Below the pieces are notes generated by a model, which worked only from the letters and a program-made list of their open reading frames with translations, was not told the DNA's origin and made no database searches. From JAEXZL01 sp049943125 (GTDB taxonomy: Bacteria > Bacillota > Clostridia > Clostridiales > Clostridiaceae): a stretch of 64,000 bases of DNA. The stretch covers positions 2,542,001 to 2,606,000 of the forward strand of contig NZ_CP188040.1 of assembly GCF_049943125.1 (NCBI RefSeq), given 5' to 3'. Below are positions 34,882 to 44,756 of the stretch, one piece after another (within the stretch, counting starts at the first letter, position 1; the number at the start of each line of letters is the position of its first letter). A program made the position numbers and the translations under genes.

Positions 34882-35754
34882 TTAATCGGAAAACATTTGA
34901 GATATATAACACTTCCCATTGGTCCCTATAACTACTCCTATCCCTGTTCTTCTATAATTGCTATTTAGAATATTACTTCTATGTCCCTCAGAAGCCATCC
35001 AGGCGAAAACTATGTTCTCTACAGAGATATTTTCTCTTAAGGATGATTGATTTGAAGAGCTCATGGTATATAAATTCTCCCCAAAGGTATTAAAGGTATG
35101 ACCATAAGCTTTAGCTATATCAGAGGGACCTTTGCTATATGGGGAGTTGTGTGAAAAGTAGTCATATTGAAGCATTTCATTAGCCTTATATCTTGCAGCA
35201 CTTCTAAGAGTACCGTTTGCTGAGAGGCTTACCACTCCAGCATTACTCCTTTCGGCGTTGATAAGGGATAATATCTTTTCCTCCACCTCTGCTGAAAATT
35301 CATAACCATGGTTACTAGGAAGTGAAGGGAGAGAAGGGGCTCCTTCGTTAGCGCTGCTGTTAGGAGTAGTGCTTTCATCTGTGCCGGTATTACTACCTGT
35401 TCCTGAAGAGCTTTGACCCGATGAGCTCTGTCCTGATGATGGTGGAGTATTGGTATTATCTTTATTATCTCCGATAGTGGCTGGTTTTTTCTGTTCTCCT
35501 GAGTTATTAGAAGGAGATTGATTCTGTGTACTCTGACCACTGTTTTGAGTGGTGGAAGGAGTTTTTCCATTTTCCTCTTTTTTGATTTCTTCTTTTGTAG
35601 TATCAGAGTCTTTAGAAACCCTGTCACTAACCTTTGAGCTAGGAACGGGAATTCTTCCTACACCACCTTTATCAGAGCTTCTATTACAGCCAGAGATAAA
35701 TAGCAGTGACAGAGAAAGGGTTAATATAAAAATATACTTTAAAAAAAGCTTCAT
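34882..35754 (-). CDS. CAP/SCP-domain lipoprotein
   Basis: A 290-residue exported lipoprotein. The signal peptide ends in LLFISGC, with Cys23 as the lipidated residue. A long low-complexity linker (about 25-150) rich in Ser, Thr, Asn, Gln, Gly and Pro contains a tandem of SSGQSSSG. The C-terminal CAP domain (about 160-290) has NAERSNAG, the conserved DYFSHNSP, FGENLY, and GHRSNILNSNYRRTGIG. Bacterial members of this YkwD-like family are common in spore formers; activity is not established. The start ATG 35754 follows CAGGAGG. It is monocistronic and divergent from the BMP genes. Confidence 0.9.
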   Translation of the reverse strand: MKLFLKYIFILTLSLSLLFISGCNRSSDKGGVGRIPVPSSKVSDRVSKDSDTTKEEIKKEENGKTPSTTQNSGQSTQNQSPSNNSGEQKKPATIGDNKDNTNTPPSSGQSSSGQSSSGTGSNTGTDESTTPNSSANEGAPSLPSLPSNHGYEFSAEVEEKILSLINAERSNAGVVSLSANGTLRSAARYKANEMLQYDYFSHNSPYSKGPSDIAKAYGHTFNTFGENLYTMSSSNQSSLRENISVENIVFAWMASEGHRSNILNSNYRRTGIGVVIGTNGKCYISQMFSD

Positions 35755-36025
35755 AGTATTATCCTCCTGTTATGAACTTGGGTTCGATAAAGTCTATAGT
35801 TATTATTACCAAAGATTTCATTAATATTATTTTTATAAATTGAGGAAACTTTGCGCAGGATAGCTTTTCGAGTCAGAATAATATTTTCAAATTAACAAAT
35901 AATAATCAGAGCACAACTAAAAAAATATAGTAAGTATACATTTTTATATTATAATCAACACCTTATGGAATAACTAGAGGTTTAGTGTTAAATTAGAAAA
36001 TTATTCATGTAATAGGAGGTATTTT

Positions 36026-37105
36026 ATGTATAAAAGGTTAGGGGTCTTAATTGCTCTAAGTGTTCTTTTAATTGGAGGAATAGGCTGTGGTGGAAATCAA
36101 GGAGCAGGAAATCAGGGGTCAGGAGCCTCTCTCAAGGTGGGCTTAGTTACTGATCAAGGAGGAGCAAATGATGGTTCCTTCAATGAAGCAGCAGACATAG
36201 GTATAAAGAGAGCCGAGGAGGACTTTGGAATAAAGAGGCTTAATCCAATAGAATCCCTTCAGCAGGAGCAGTATCAGCCTAATCTTAAGACTATGGCAGG
36301 AGCTGCAGATTTAACTGTAGGCGCAGGCTTTATGATGGCGAGCTCTATGAAGGCTGTATCGGATCAGCTGCCTGATAAAAAATTTTTAATGGTAGATGCT
36401 ACGATAGATAGCCCTAATGTTTTAAGCTATGTGTTCAAAGAACAGGAAGGGGCTTATTTAGCTGGAGTAATGGCTGGTACTCTCACAAAGAGTAATAAGA
36501 TTGGCTTTATAGGAGGTAAGACAGGAGAGGTTATTGAACGCTTTGAAGCTGGCTTTGCTGCTGGGGTTGCCTCAGTGAACCTTGAAGCTGCAAAAGGTCT
36601 TATTCCTGTCAATGCTAATTCTCATGGAACCTTTGTAAAATATATAGATAGCTTTAACGATCAAAGTAAGGCTAAGGAAGCTGCTAATATATTATATAAT
36701 TCTGGAGCAGATATAATATTTCATTGTGCTGCAGGGGCTGGTGAGGGACTTTTTTTAGCTGCTAAAGAGAAAGGAAAGTATGCAATAGGCGTTGATTCTG
36801 ATCAGGCAAAACTTCTCCCAAGCTACGCTGATGTTATTCTATTTTCTGTTATTAAAAAGGTAGATGAAGCGGTTTATAGTGCTATTGATAGTTTACAAAA
36901 GGGAGAGTTTAAGGGAGGAAGCACCATAAGCCTTGGAGTTAAGGAAAATGGAGTAGGGATATCTGAAACCCTTAATGAAGCTGTAAATGAAGAAGCAAAG
37001 GAGGCTGTCAGAAGAGCTGAAGAGTCAGTTAGAAGTGGATCCTTAACAATACCTGATACCTTAGATAAACTTCTGAAATTTGAAGCACCTTCCTTAAAGC
37101 AGTAA
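36026..37105 (+). CDS. BMP-family nucleoside-binding lipoprotein, copy 1
   Basis: A 359-residue substrate-binding lipoprotein of a nucleoside ABC importer. The signal peptide ends in IGGIGC with lipidated Cys21. The mature part has the BMP pattern (DQGGANDGSFNEAADIG, EQEGAYLAGVMAG, KIGFIGG, YAIGVDSDQ). The closest characterised relatives are PnrA and Bacillus NupN, which bind purine nucleosides. It is followed 51 bases later by a close paralog and then by the ATPase and two permeases. The region upstream (35755-36025) shows a possible TATAAT at 35950 but no recognisable purine riboswitch. Confidence 0.9.
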   Translation: MYKRLGVLIALSVLLIGGIGCGGNQGAGNQGSGASLKVGLVTDQGGANDGSFNEAADIGIKRAEEDFGIKRLNPIESLQQEQYQPNLKTMAGAADLTVGAGFMMASSMKAVSDQLPDKKFLMVDATIDSPNVLSYVFKEQEGAYLAGVMAGTLTKSNKIGFIGGKTGEVIERFEAGFAAGVASVNLEAAKGLIPVNANSHGTFVKYIDSFNDQSKAKEAANILYNSGADIIFHCAAGAGEGLFLAAKEKGKYAIGVDSDQAKLLPSYADVILFSVIKKVDEAVYSAIDSLQKGEFKGGSTISLGVKENGVGISETLNEAVNEEAKEAVRRAEESVRSGSLTIPDTLDKLLKFEAPSLKQ

Positions 37106-37156
37106 TAAACCCAGGAACTATATATAGAAATTAGATATGCAATAGGAGGTATTTGA

Positions 37157-38242
37157 ATGTATAAAAGGCTAGTAATAATAATTGCTCTAAGCACTTTTTT
37201 TCTCACAGGAATTGGTTGCGGAGGAAATCAAGGCGGAGCTAGCAATGAAGCAGGGGGAGCTCTTAGGGTAGGATTAGTTGCAGATCAGGGAGGAGTCAAT
37301 GACGGTTCCTTCAATGAAGCAGCAGACAGAGGTATAAAGAAGGCGGAGGAGAACTTAGGAATAAAGAGAATTAACCCTATAGAATCTCTTCAACAGGAGC
37401 AGTATCAACCAAATCTTAAAACCATGGCAGGAGCTGCAGATTTAACTGTAGGCGCAGGCTTTATCATGGCTAGCTCTATGAAGGCTGTTTCGGAGCAGCT
37501 GCCGGATAAGAAATTCCTCATTGTAGATACTATTGTGGATAGTCCTAATGTTGTAAGCTACGTGTTTAAAGAACAGGAAGGTGCTTATTTAGGTGGAGTA
37601 ATGGCTGGTGTTCTCACAAAGACCAATAAGATTGGTTTTATAGGAGGTAAGGAAGGAGATGTTATTGAACGCTTTGAAGCTGGCTTTGCTGCTGGTGTAG
37701 CCTCAGTGAATCCCGAAGCTGCAAAGGGTCTTATTCCTGCTAGTGCCAATTCTCATGGTGCCTATGTTAAATATATAGACAGCTTTAGCGACCAAAGTAA
37801 GGCTAAGGAAGCTGCTAACATACTATACAATTCAGGAGTAGACATAATATTTCATAGCGCAGGTGGAGCTGGTCAGGGGCTATTTTTAGCTGCCAAGGAG
37901 AGAGGGAAGTATGCAATAGGAGTTGATTTAGATCAGGCTAAGCTTCTTCCTGACTATGGAGATGTTATTCTGTTTTCCGTAATTAAAAAGGTAGATGAAG
38001 CGGTTTTTAGTGCTATAGAGAATTTACAAAAAGGAGAGTTCAAGGGAGGAAGTACTATAAAGCTTGGCGTTAAGGAAGATGCTATAGGAATCTCTGAAAC
38101 CCTTAACAAGGCTGTAACCGATAAAGCTAAGGATGCACGCACAAGAGCAGAAGAAGTAGTAAGAAGCGAATCCCTTATAATACCAGATACTTTAGATAAG
38201 CTTCTTAAATTCGAGGCCCCATCCTTAAAGGAGGCGCCATAG
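37157..38242 (+). CDS. BMP-family nucleoside-binding lipoprotein, copy 2
   Basis: A 361-residue paralog of the preceding gene, with lipidated Cys21 (LTGIGC) and most residues identical by eye, including long blocks such as the segment around QQEQYQPNLKTMAGAADLTV. The upstream GCAATAGGAGGTATTT also resembles the region before copy 1, so the duplication probably included the ribosome binding site. Differences cluster in places that may shape the ligand pocket or surface, for example FHCAAGAGEG in copy 1 versus FHSAGGAGQG here. It stands 46 bases before the ATPase gene and is probably in the same operon. Confidence 0.9.
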   Translation: MYKRLVIIIALSTFFLTGIGCGGNQGGASNEAGGALRVGLVADQGGVNDGSFNEAADRGIKKAEENLGIKRINPIESLQQEQYQPNLKTMAGAADLTVGAGFIMASSMKAVSEQLPDKKFLIVDTIVDSPNVVSYVFKEQEGAYLGGVMAGVLTKTNKIGFIGGKEGDVIERFEAGFAAGVASVNPEAAKGLIPASANSHGAYVKYIDSFSDQSKAKEAANILYNSGVDIIFHSAGGAGQGLFLAAKERGKYAIGVDLDQAKLLPDYGDVILFSVIKKVDEAVFSAIENLQKGEFKGGSTIKLGVKEDAIGISETLNKAVTDKAKDARTRAEEVVRSESLIIPDTLDKLLKFEAPSLKEAP

Positions 38243-38288
38243 ACTCAGAAAGACTAGGAAGGCCCGTCTAGAATCGGAGGAATATTAG

Positions 38289-39824
38289 ATGGAAAATGTA
38301 ATAGAGATGAAAAATATCACCAAGCTTTTCCCAGGCATCATTGCTAATGATAATGTGAATTTTCAGCTTAGGAAAGGGGAAATTCATGTACTCTTAGGGG
38401 AAAATGGAGCGGGAAAAACTACCTTAATGAATGTTCTTTATGGACTATACCAGCAGGAAATAGGCGATATATTCGTTAAAGGCAAAAAGGTTAATATCCA
38501 TTCACCTAAAGAGGCAATTGCTCTAGGAATAGGAATGGTACATCAGCATTTTATGCTGGTTAATAATTTTACTGTTGCAGAAAATATAGTTCTTGGAATG
38601 GAACCTAAAAAAGGGCTTGTAACGGATGTTAAAAAAGCTATTTCTGATACCAATGCTCTTTCAGAAAAATATGGCTTTAATATTAAGGCGGAAAAGCTTA
38701 TTGAGGATATGACTGTGGGAGAGCAGCAGAAGGTAGAGATATTAAAAGCCTTATACCGTGGGGCTGAAATATTAATACTTGACGAGCCTACCGCTGTTTT
38801 GACACCCTTAGAAATAAAAGATTTAGAAAATATACTTCATAATATGATTAAGGAAGGTAAGTCTATCATACTGATTACTCATAAGCTTAAAGAAGTAAAA
38901 AGCATGAGTGATAGAGTTACTATTATCAGAAGAGGAAAAGTAATAGATGTAATAAATACCCATGAGGCAGATGTTGACAAATTAGCTGAGCTGATGGTGG
39001 GACGAAAGGTAAAGCTCTCAGTGGACAAAAAAACTCCGAAGCCCGGTAAAGCTGTTCTGAAGGTTGATGCTCTAAGAGTTATGGATAATAGAAAGCTGCC
39101 AGCAGTAAAGGAGGTTTCCTTTGAGGTTAGAGAAGGAGAGATTCTAGCCATAGCAGGAGTAGATGGAAACGGACAGTGGGAGCTTATAGAAGCTATCACA
39201 GGCTTAAGAGCTGTGGATGAAGGCAGAGTTTTATTAGGAGATAAAGAGATTACAGGAAAGAAGCCTAGAGAGATCATTGAAGAGGGCTTAGGCCATATTC
39301 CGGAGGATAGGCATAAGAGGGGCTTAATATTAAAGTATTCATTAGTGGAAAACTCAGTCTTAGGCTATCACTATAAGCCACCTTTTGCTAAGGGAATAAT
39401 AATTAATCAGGATAAGGTTAGACAGTGGTGCAGAGACCTTATAGAGGGCTATGATATAAGAACACCTAATGAAGATGTAATGGCTTCCTCCTTATCCGGT
39501 GGAAATCAACAGAAGCTTATAATAGCAAGAGAGGTTGAAAAGGAGCCTGTACTAATAATTGCCGCACAACCAACAAGAGGCCTGGATGTAGGAGCTATTG
39601 AATACATACACAAAAGACTTGTAGAAGAAAGGGATAAAGGGAGAGGAGTCCTGCTTATTTCATTGGAATTAGATGAGGTGTTATCCCTAGCAGATAGGAT
39701 AGCTGTAATTTATGATGGAAGAATCCAAGGTGAATTGTCTGCATCTGAGGCTACGGAGCAGAAGCTGGGGATTTTAATGGCTGGAGGGAACCTAGACTTT
39801 ACCTCAGAGGAGGAGAAAAAATGA
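38289..39824 (+). CDS. Nucleoside ABC transporter ATP-binding protein (NupO-like)
   Basis: A 511-residue protein with two ABC ATPase domains. The first (about 1-240) has Walker A GENGAGKTT, signature TVGEQQK and Walker B LILDEPTAV. The second (about 255-500) has a reduced Walker A (GVDGNGQWE, no Lys) but a strong signature LSGGNQQKLIIARE, as is usual for sugar/nucleoside importers of this class. Walker B of the second half reads LIIAAQPTRGLDVGA. The start follows CGGAGGA. It ends by overlapping the first permease by 4 bases. Confidence 0.92.
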   Translation: MENVIEMKNITKLFPGIIANDNVNFQLRKGEIHVLLGENGAGKTTLMNVLYGLYQQEIGDIFVKGKKVNIHSPKEAIALGIGMVHQHFMLVNNFTVAENIVLGMEPKKGLVTDVKKAISDTNALSEKYGFNIKAEKLIEDMTVGEQQKVEILKALYRGAEILILDEPTAVLTPLEIKDLENILHNMIKEGKSIILITHKLKEVKSMSDRVTIIRRGKVIDVINTHEADVDKLAELMVGRKVKLSVDKKTPKPGKAVLKVDALRVMDNRKLPAVKEVSFEVREGEILAIAGVDGNGQWELIEAITGLRAVDEGRVLLGDKEITGKKPREIIEEGLGHIPEDRHKRGLILKYSLVENSVLGYHYKPPFAKGIIINQDKVRQWCRDLIEGYDIRTPNEDVMASSLSGGNQQKLIIAREVEKEPVLIIAAQPTRGLDVGAIEYIHKRLVEERDKGRGVLLISLELDEVLSLADRIAVIYDGRIQGELSASEATEQKLGILMAGGNLDFTSEEEKK

Positions 39825-40894
39825 GCCAAAGGAAAAAAATAAATAGAAAAGCCTTCAGCGGAGTTTATAGCTCCATGGCTTCTGTGATCTTAGGTCTTTT
39901 AGTTTCTGTTGTATTTGTGATCCTATCCTCTGATTTAGGAATTATTAATTCTATTTCTCTACTCTTCAAATCTCTTTGGCAGGGGAGCTTTGGATCTCGG
40001 AATAATCTTATTGAGACTCTTGTATTTGCTACTCCTTTATTTTTTACAGGCTTAGCTCATAGCATAGCCTTTAAGACTGGGTTGTTCAACATAGGTGTAG
40101 AGGGACAGTTTATTATTGGTATGCTTACAGCTGCCTTAGTAGGGATTATTCCAGGAATACCTCCAGTTCTTCATGTGATATTAGTTCTTATAGCTTCTGG
40201 TATAGGAGGAGCCTTATGGGCTGCTATTCCAGGTTATCTTAAGGCTAAAACAGGGAGTAATGAGGTTGTAAATACAATAATGATGAATTTTATAGCCATG
40301 TATCTATCCAATTACATAGTAGGAAGAGTCAAGGCCAGTGGTACTGAGGCTACTCCTTTAATTGAAAATAGTGCTAGGCTGTGGAGATTTTTAGGACCAG
40401 GATATAGATTGAGTATAGGGATATTTTTAGCATTGATATTTGTTGTAGGAGTATATTTTCTTTTATGGAAGACTACTATAGGCTATGAGCTTAGGGCAGT
40501 AGGCTTCAATATTTTTGCATCTGAATATGCAGGAATAAGCATTAAAAAGAATATAATACTCGCTATGGCTATATCTGGATTTATTGCAGGCGTTGGTGGA
40601 GGAGTTCATGTAGCGGGAGTTCAGCATCAGGTATACAGTCTATTTGCTTTTCCTGGCTTTGGAAATGATGGTATAGCTGTTGCCCTGGTGGCTAAGAGCA
40701 ATCCCTTTGGGGTTATTTTCTCAGCTATATTATTCGGTGCTTTAAATTTAAGCTCTGGAACACTAATGCTCTATGGAATATCTAAGTCTGTGTCCTATCT
40801 GATTCAGGGAACTGTTATCTTATTTATCGCTTCAGAATTTATATATAGATTTATTGGCATAAAGAGAAAGAAGGAGGCTGCAGGGGATGAATAA
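39821..40894 (+). CDS. Nucleoside ABC transporter permease 1 (NupP-like)
   Basis: A 357-residue integral membrane protein with about ten hydrophobic segments and a BPD_transp_2 pattern (GLFNIGVEGQFIIG, GYLKAKTGSNEVVNTIMMNFIAMYL, GYELRAVGFN.AS). It overlaps the ATPase stop by 4 bases and overlaps the second permease by 8, so the transporter genes are translationally linked. Together with the second permease it forms the membrane channel for the BMP-bound nucleoside. Confidence 0.92.
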   Translation: MSQRKKINRKAFSGVYSSMASVILGLLVSVVFVILSSDLGIINSISLLFKSLWQGSFGSRNNLIETLVFATPLFFTGLAHSIAFKTGLFNIGVEGQFIIGMLTAALVGIIPGIPPVLHVILVLIASGIGGALWAAIPGYLKAKTGSNEVVNTIMMNFIAMYLSNYIVGRVKASGTEATPLIENSARLWRFLGPGYRLSIGIFLALIFVVGVYFLLWKTTIGYELRAVGFNIFASEYAGISIKKNIILAMAISGFIAGVGGGVHVAGVQHQVYSLFAFPGFGNDGIAVALVAKSNPFGVIFSAILFGALNLSSGTLMLYGISKSVSYLIQGTVILFIASEFIYRFIGIKRKKEAAGDE

Positions 40895-41837
40895 TGAAAC
40901 CACTATATTAATTGTTGGACTTATTGCTTCCACCTTAAGGTTGGCCACTCCTTTAGTTTTAGCTGCTTTAGGGGGAGTGTTTTCAGAAAAATCCGGTGTA
41001 GTAAATATAGCTCTGGAGGGAATTATGATAGCAGGAGCTTTTTCGGCAGTTTTGGGTTCCTATCTTACAGGAAGTCCTTGGATTGGATTGATATTTGCTA
41101 TCATGGGCGGAGTGCTTTTTGCTGCCCTTCATGCCTTTCTATGCATTAATTTACAGGCTGAACAGGTGGTGTCAGGAGTAGGTATAAACGTATTTGCTGC
41201 TGCTTTTTCTAGCTTTCTTTTGTACGTATTTTTCGGTAATCCATCTCAATCTGCCAGTGTAGTGGCGCTTCCATATCCTAAGGAGTTTTTTTTGAACCTG
41301 CCCTTAATTGGAAATACTGTTATAGGTACTATATTATCTGATTTAAATTATTTCGTATTAATTGCTCTAATTTTGGTGTTCATTTCGATTTTTATCTTTA
41401 ATAAGACCGCCTTAGGCTTAAGAATAAGGGCTGTAGGTGAGCATCCTAAGGCTGCAGATACTTTAGGTATAAGTGTTTATGGTATAAGATATTTATCTGT
41501 TATTATTTCAGGAGTTCTTGGAGGCTTAGGAGGAGCTTCAATTTCTATAGGAATATTAAGCTCCTTTAGAGAAGGTATGATCAGTGGAAGAGGCTATATT
41601 GCTCTGGCAGCAGTGATATTTGGAAACTGGAACCCTAGAAATGCTTCAATTGCTTGCCTGCTATTTGGCTTTGCAGAAGCACTTCAGCTTACAGCACAGG
41701 GCTTCACCTTTAAGCTTCCTCAGGAGCTGTACTCTGCATTTCCTTATTTAATAACCATGATAGTGCTTATTGTAGTGGTTGGAAAAACTCAAGGACCGGC
41801 TGCCAATGGTGTTCCCTACAAAAAAGGAGAAAGATAA
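40887..41837 (+). CDS. Nucleoside ABC transporter permease 2 (NupQ-like)
   Basis: A 316-residue integral membrane protein with about nine to ten hydrophobic segments and the shorter-permease pattern (GVFSEKSGVVNIALEGIMIAGAF, LQAEQVVSGVGINVFA, LGLRIRAVGEHPKAADTLGI). It is the last gene of the importer operon and ends before a good terminator. GGAGG about 12-16 bases upstream serves as the ribosome binding site. Confidence 0.92.
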   Translation: MNNETTILIVGLIASTLRLATPLVLAALGGVFSEKSGVVNIALEGIMIAGAFSAVLGSYLTGSPWIGLIFAIMGGVLFAALHAFLCINLQAEQVVSGVGINVFAAAFSSFLLYVFFGNPSQSASVVALPYPKEFFLNLPLIGNTVIGTILSDLNYFVLIALILVFISIFIFNKTALGLRIRAVGEHPKAADTLGISVYGIRYLSVIISGVLGGLGGASISIGILSSFREGMISGRGYIALAAVIFGNWNPRNASIACLLFGFAEALQLTAQGFTFKLPQELYSAFPYLITMIVLIVVVGKTQGPAANGVPYKKGER

Positions 41838-41891
41838 GAACATAAGCTTATATAATCCTTGAAGGAAGATAAAAAATAATATTTATAATAG

Positions 41892-41932
41892 AAAGGATAA
41901 GGAATAAAGCTGTGATTACCTTATCCTTTTTA
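41892..41932 (+). terminator. Intrinsic terminator of the nucleoside importer operon
   Basis: AAAGGATAAGG pairs with CCTTATCCTTT across a 16-base loop with a T-rich end. Confidence 0.8.
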
Positions 41933-41952
41933 ACTATTTTTATTATTAACTA

Positions 41953-41961
41953 TGGTATAAT
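41953..41961 (+). promoter_or_regulatory. Extended -10 promoter of rpoN
   Basis: TGGTATAAT, a perfect extended -10, lies about 38 bases before the rpoN start codon. No clear -35 accompanies it. Confidence 0.5.
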
Positions 41962-41998
41962 ATAGCTTATAAAAAATAAAACGAATGGTGATAAACGG

Positions 41999-43375
41999 AT
42001 GAAGCTGGATTATAATTTGAACCTAACCCAAGAACAAAAGTTAATTATGACACAATCAATGCAGCTATCTATAAAGCTTCTTCAGATGTCCACTGTGGAG
42101 CTGAAGGAATATATAGATAAGGAGTTTGCTGAAAATCCCACCCTTGAGGTCAAATATGAAGATTTAGAGGATGGTAGTAACTCAAAGGATAAGCTTGATT
42201 ACAAAGAAATGATTAAATATCTAGAGTTTGATAGCTATGGGTCCCAGAACTATTCAGCCTATGATCAAGATTCTGATATATCACCTTTTACCTTTATAAG
42301 CAGTAAAAAATCCTTAAAGGAATATCTTATAGAACAGCTTAGAGAACAGCTTAATGATAAGGAGCTTATAGCTATTTCCAGCTATATTATAGAAGGGCTA
42401 GATGAGAGAGGCTATTTAACCTCCTCTATAGAGGATTTAAGCGATGAGCTTAAGCTTCCACAAAAAAGTGTACAAGCTGCCATAAGGATTATTCAGAGTC
42501 TTGACCCTGTTGGCATTGGGGCTAGAGATTTAAAGGAATGTCTTAAGCTACAGCTCCTTCGCAAGAACTGTACCAATGAGAAGCTGTATAGCTTGGTTGA
42601 AGACCATCTTGAAAGCTTAGCAGATAATAAATATCCTCAAATTTCAAAAGAACTAAATATCACTCTTCAGGAAGCTCAAGAGCTGGGGGATATAGTAAAA
42701 AGCTTAGAGCCTAAGCCATCCAGGGGCTTCTATACTGGTGAAGATGTAAAATATATAATTCCAGATGCTATTATTAAAAAGCTAGGGGAAGAATATGTAA
42801 TCATAATGAATGATGGTGTGCTTCCAAGACTATCAATAAACCCTATATACAAAGAATTAATAACAACGGAGAAGGATAAAGAAGCTGTGGCTTATGTAAA
42901 GGATAAGCTTGACTCTGCGTTATTTTTGATTAAGAGCATTGAAAGTCGAAGAAGTACTCTCTATAAGGTTCTGGAAAAGGTAATTGAAAAACAGAAGGAT
43001 TTTTTTGACAAGGGTGATAATTATTTAAGACCCATGACCTTAAAGGATATTGCCACTGAGCTAGATATCCATGAGTCCACCGTGAGTAGAGCTATAAGAG
43101 AAAAATACATCCTTACGGACAGAAAAACTATAAAAATTAAAGATGTTTTTTCTTCAGGAATACAGAAAAATAGAGATAATGAAGATGTAGCTGTAATAAG
43201 CATTAAGAATAAAATCAAAGTTTTAATAGAAGAAGAGGATAAGGGCAAGCCTCTATCAGATCAGGGAATTTGTGATATATTAAATAAAATGGGATTTAAT
43301 ATTTCCAGGAGAACCGTTGCTAAATATAGGGAGGAGCTTGGGATTAAAAGCTCTTCAAAGAGAAAAAGATTTTAA
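41999..43375 (+). CDS. rpoN: RNA polymerase sigma-54 factor
   Basis: A 458-residue alternative sigma factor that recognises -24/-12 promoters and needs an enhancer-binding activator. The glutamine-rich activator-contact region I is at the N-terminus (LTQEQKLIMTQSMQLSIKLLQM), the core-binding domain is central, and the C-terminal DNA-binding part has a helix-turn-helix (LDIHESTVSRAIREKYI) and the RpoN box SRRTVAKYREELG. It is upstream of the glycolytic genes, as seen in other clostridia. No -24/-12 promoter was noticed in the intergenic regions of this window. Confidence 0.95.
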   Translation: MKLDYNLNLTQEQKLIMTQSMQLSIKLLQMSTVELKEYIDKEFAENPTLEVKYEDLEDGSNSKDKLDYKEMIKYLEFDSYGSQNYSAYDQDSDISPFTFISSKKSLKEYLIEQLREQLNDKELIAISSYIIEGLDERGYLTSSIEDLSDELKLPQKSVQAAIRIIQSLDPVGIGARDLKECLKLQLLRKNCTNEKLYSLVEDHLESLADNKYPQISKELNITLQEAQELGDIVKSLEPKPSRGFYTGEDVKYIIPDAIIKKLGEEYVIIMNDGVLPRLSINPIYKELITTEKDKEAVAYVKDKLDSALFLIKSIESRRSTLYKVLEKVIEKQKDFFDKGDNYLRPMTLKDIATELDIHESTVSRAIREKYILTDRKTIKIKDVFSSGIQKNRDNEDVAVISIKNKIKVLIEEEDKGKPLSDQGICDILNKMGFNISRRTVAKYREELGIKSSSKRKRF

Positions 43376-43406
43376 CGCATAGAGATTATGTCTATGCGTT
43401 TTTTAT
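43374..43406 (+). terminator. Intrinsic terminator of rpoN
   Basis: AACGCATAGA pairs perfectly with TCTATGCGTT, with a 7-base loop and a long T-run; it overlaps the rpoN stop codon. Confidence 0.9.
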
Positions 43407-43530
43407 TTTCCATAAAATTGACAAAATGTTTACTGAAATGTTCTTTTTATCATAGTTTAATGTGTTATATTAGTAATAAATTTAATAATAAAAGGAAATA
43501 ACTATAAATAATACTAGGAGGTAATAGTAA

Positions 43531-44541
<1,011 letters not shown>

Positions 44542-44705
44542 TCAATATATAGTATTTACTCAGTTTTAAATTTAAAAGTCTGGTTTTATAAGCTTCTGCA
44601 TTATGAGCCAGGCTTTTATTTGTAAAATATTAAATATTAATATTTTTAAAAAAACCCTTAAAAACACTTTTAAAATACCATGGTATAGTTTATAATAAAG
44701 ACTGT

Positions 44706-44742
44706 GGGACAATAAAAAATATACCGGGACAGATATTGACCA
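44706..44742 (+). promoter_or_regulatory. CggR operator
   Basis: Two GGGAC elements at 44706 and 44726 are spaced exactly 20 bp apart, with TGAC following the second at the expected 6-bp distance. This matches the CggR operator of Bacillus (tandem CGGGACN6TGTC). A TATAAT at 44691-44696 lies just upstream, so bound CggR would cover the transcription start and repress itself and the genes behind it. Confidence 0.75.
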
Positions 44743-44756
44743 AGGGAGTGCTTATC

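Noticed and set aside
35755..36025. Purine riboswitch upstream of the nucleoside importer
   Set aside because: The region lacks the conserved purine-aptamer loops and shows no terminator; only a possible TATAAT is visible.
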